Shown here: positions 5,058 through 6,145 of the stretch, one piece after another
Layout: each line of letters starts with the position of its first letter
How positions within the stretch are numbered: the first letter of the stretch is position 1
Assembly (NCBI GenBank): GCA_035307785.1
Contig: DATGHS010000540.1
Coordinates: 1-6,145 of the forward strand
Length of the DNA stretch: 6,145 nt
Direction of reading: 5' to 3'
Source: DATGHS01 sp035307785
GTDB taxonomy: Bacteria; Planctomycetota; Planctomycetia; Gemmatales; Gemmataceae
Translations under genes and position numbers: made by a program
The notes under the pieces: model-generated
What the model was told of the DNA's origin: nothing
Database searches by the model: none
The model's input: only the letters and a program-made list of their open reading frames with translations

Positions 5058-5864
5058 TCACGGCGCCATTCGCCGAAAGATAATCGTGACGGTTCCCATC
5101 GCGCCGAATTCCTTCGGCCGCTCGGCTTTTTCCGGATTCTCGGCATCCGGCGAAACATGGCAGATCTTCAGCTTGTTGCCGTCGAGTTCGTAAATGCCTT
5201 TGAGCGTCTTGCCCTTCGCGGCACCGTAGTCGGGGGTCAGATCAATGATCTTCGGAAAGTCGGTTCCGTCAGCTTTGTAGGTCATTCGGCCTTCAACCTT
5301 TTTTTCACTGACCAGGACTTTGATTTTTCCGCTTTCCATGAGCCAGTACTGGTTGGTCGGCATGTGGCCGGTTTCGCCAGGCTTCTGGATGACCCAAAAC
5401 CCTGGCAGCATATCTTCGCCTGCACCTTTCGCGAATTGATCGTACAGCTTTTTCGTGACCACGAAGACGACAGTGTGCTCATTCAGCGCTTTCAGGAAGA
5501 ACAGATCGGGCGGCTCGGAATGGACGACCACGGCGGCTGCCCGAACCGCCAGGCGCCGGTTCAACTCGTCCATGCTCAGCGGCTTGCGGTCGGTGCCAAA
5601 TGCGCGCACCGCTTTGCCATCGACCTTAACGAGCCTGCCCGGCGGCAACGGTTCTTTCGGGTTGGCATCGTCTAGATGGGGAACGGAGAGCAGCACCTGG
5701 CCGCCCTCGATCATGTTCGCTTGCACCAGTAACGCGTCGCGCAGCCAGGCCGTGCCCCACTCCGGCCCCGGAGGCGGCCCGGGCGGGAGCGTGCCGTGCT
5801 CCTGGGCGAGCGATTGTGGGAGGATGACGAGCGGTATTAGGAGGGCGAGGAGAAGGCGGGGCAT
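5058..5864 (-). CDS. Secreted protein with a C-terminal TIGR03067 (planctomycete) domain
   Basis: The product is 268 residues from the ATG at 5862-5864, which has AAGGAG (5870-5875) five bases upstream. An upstream in-frame start at 5918 would place 18 residues before a clear signal peptide and is less likely. The signal peptide is MPRLLLALLIPLVILPQSLA with probable cleavage before QEH. A Pro/Gly-rich linker follows. Residues about 35-150 form a domain I cannot name, containing VDGKAVRAF and ending in a beta-like HTVVFVV. From about 155 the pattern is TIGR03067: a GFWVIQ opening, then FPKIIDLTPD, then GKTLKGIYELDGNKLKICH, then RPKEFGA, and a final IIFRR. That domain is common in secreted planctomycete proteins; its biochemical role is not established, though its repeated strands suggest a lipocalin-like barrel (inference). 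It is on the same strand as the IS transposase upstream, whose stop is 141 bases away. I found no confident promoter in that gap. Confidence 0.82.
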   Translation of the reverse strand: MPRLLLALLIPLVILPQSLAQEHGTLPPGPPPGPEWGTAWLRDALLVQANMIEGGQVLLSVPHLDDANPKEPLPPGRLVKVDGKAVRAFGTDRKPLSMDELNRRLAVRAAAVVVHSEPPDLFFLKALNEHTVVFVVTKKLYDQFAKGAGEDMLPGFWVIQKPGETGHMPTNQYWLMESGKIKVLVSEKKVEGRMTYKADGTDFPKIIDLTPDYGAAKGKTLKGIYELDGNKLKICHVSPDAENPEKAERPKEFGAMGTVTIIFRRMAP

Positions 5865-5869
5865 GGGAA

Positions 5870-5875
5870 CTCCTT
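5870..5875 (-). promoter_or_regulatory. Ribosome binding site that fixes the start of the TIGR03067 gene
   Basis: On the minus strand AAGGAG is followed by TTCCC and then ATG (5864). The next codons encode the signal peptide, so the site and the protein features agree on this start rather than on the in-frame one at 5918. Confidence 0.7.
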
Positions 5876-6005
5876 TTGGCCACTGACTAAGTTTCGCGGA
5901 AGTGACTACATTCTGCAATTTAAACGACGAATCACGGCAGGCCGACGACCAAGGCGGTATTTTTGATGTATTTGATTGTCACGGCTCCCCGTTGTCTTGT
6001 ATACG

Positions 6006-6145
6006 CTAGTGTCCTGAGTTAGAAGTTCGTTTACAAACTTTCTCGATTTTTTTGAGTATTGAGTCGGTAGTTGCCGTCCACTGAAACGGTTTGGGGTCGC
6101 GGTTGTGTTCCGCAAGGTAGGCCTGGATGGCGGCTTCCAGGGATT
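6006..6145 (-). CDS. IS630-family transposase, C-terminal 45 residues (partial at window end)
   Basis: The minus-strand frame enters from the window edge and ends at TAG (6006-6008). The residues HNRDPKPFQWTATTDSIL, preceded by a helix ending AIQAYLAE and followed by KKIEKVCKR, match the well-known C-terminus of IS630-family DDE transposases, where H-N-x-x-P-K-P-F-x-W-T is the signature. The catalytic residues lie outside the window, so I cannot say whether the element is intact. The last residues (RTSNSGH) are encoded by the terminal inverted repeat of the element, and the stop uses the TA at its edge. The reading direction points toward the TIGR03067 gene. Confidence 0.85.
   Translation of the reverse strand, partial: SLEAAIQAYLAEHNRDPKPFQWTATTDSILKKIEKVCKRTSNSGH
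6007..6145 (-). mobile_element. One end of an IS630-family insertion sequence with its TA target site
   Basis: The transposase C-terminus runs to within a few bases of a probable IS terminus that begins GTGTCCTGAGTTAGAAG at 6009. IS630-family elements insert at TA and duplicate it; TA is present at 6007-6008, exactly outside this terminus. The other end and the second TA copy are beyond the window, so the boundary rests on the TA and on the transposase reading into the terminus. Confidence 0.7.

Overview
The window looks like chromosomal DNA from a planctomycete, probably of the Pirellulales type. The reasons are a secreted protein ending in the planctomycete-enriched TIGR03067 domain, long flotillin/prohibitin-like (SPFH) proteins next to a PspA homologue, moderately high GC, and GC-rich palindromes with a TAAC or TTAG core between genes. 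The lineage is inferred from content; no rRNA or other marker gene is present.

Layout, left to right. (1) Positions 3-110 hold the C-terminal end of an unrecognised plus-strand gene. It converges on the next gene across a strong hairpin at 128-167. (2) Positions 191-4361 on the minus strand carry a three-gene operon, read right to left: a membrane-anchored PspA/IM30 homologue (3609-4361), then two paralogous SPFH proteins (1894-3558 and 191-1795). Each SPFH protein has an N-terminal membrane segment, three tandem beta-rich repeats, an SPFH core and a long coiled coil. Two hairpins separate the two SPFH genes, and one of them supplies the upstream gene's stop codon. (3) Positions 4362-4697 form an intergenic region between divergent genes, with a candidate promoter for each side. 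(4) Positions 4698-5003 encode a small basic helical protein of unknown function on the plus strand. (5) Positions 4996-5054 hold a nested palindrome that takes in that gene's stop codon and lies at a convergent junction. (6) Positions 5058-5864 on the minus strand encode a secreted TIGR03067-domain protein. (7) From 6006 to the window end is the C-terminal end of an IS630-family transposase with one IS end. Its stop codon is formed at the junction with flanking DNA.

How the genes may work together: PspA/IM30 proteins are ESCRT-III-like membrane-remodelling proteins, and SPFH proteins form large membrane-attached rings or cages. A PspA homologue co-transcribed with an SPFH protein is known from Bacillus subtilis ydjFGHI. 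This operon is therefore best read as an envelope-maintenance module. Its unusual features are a transmembrane anchor on the PspA homologue and two SPFH paralogues whose repeat, SPFH and coiled-coil order resembles the eukaryotic major vault protein. The resemblance is an inference from the translated sequence and has not been tested by structure prediction or database search.
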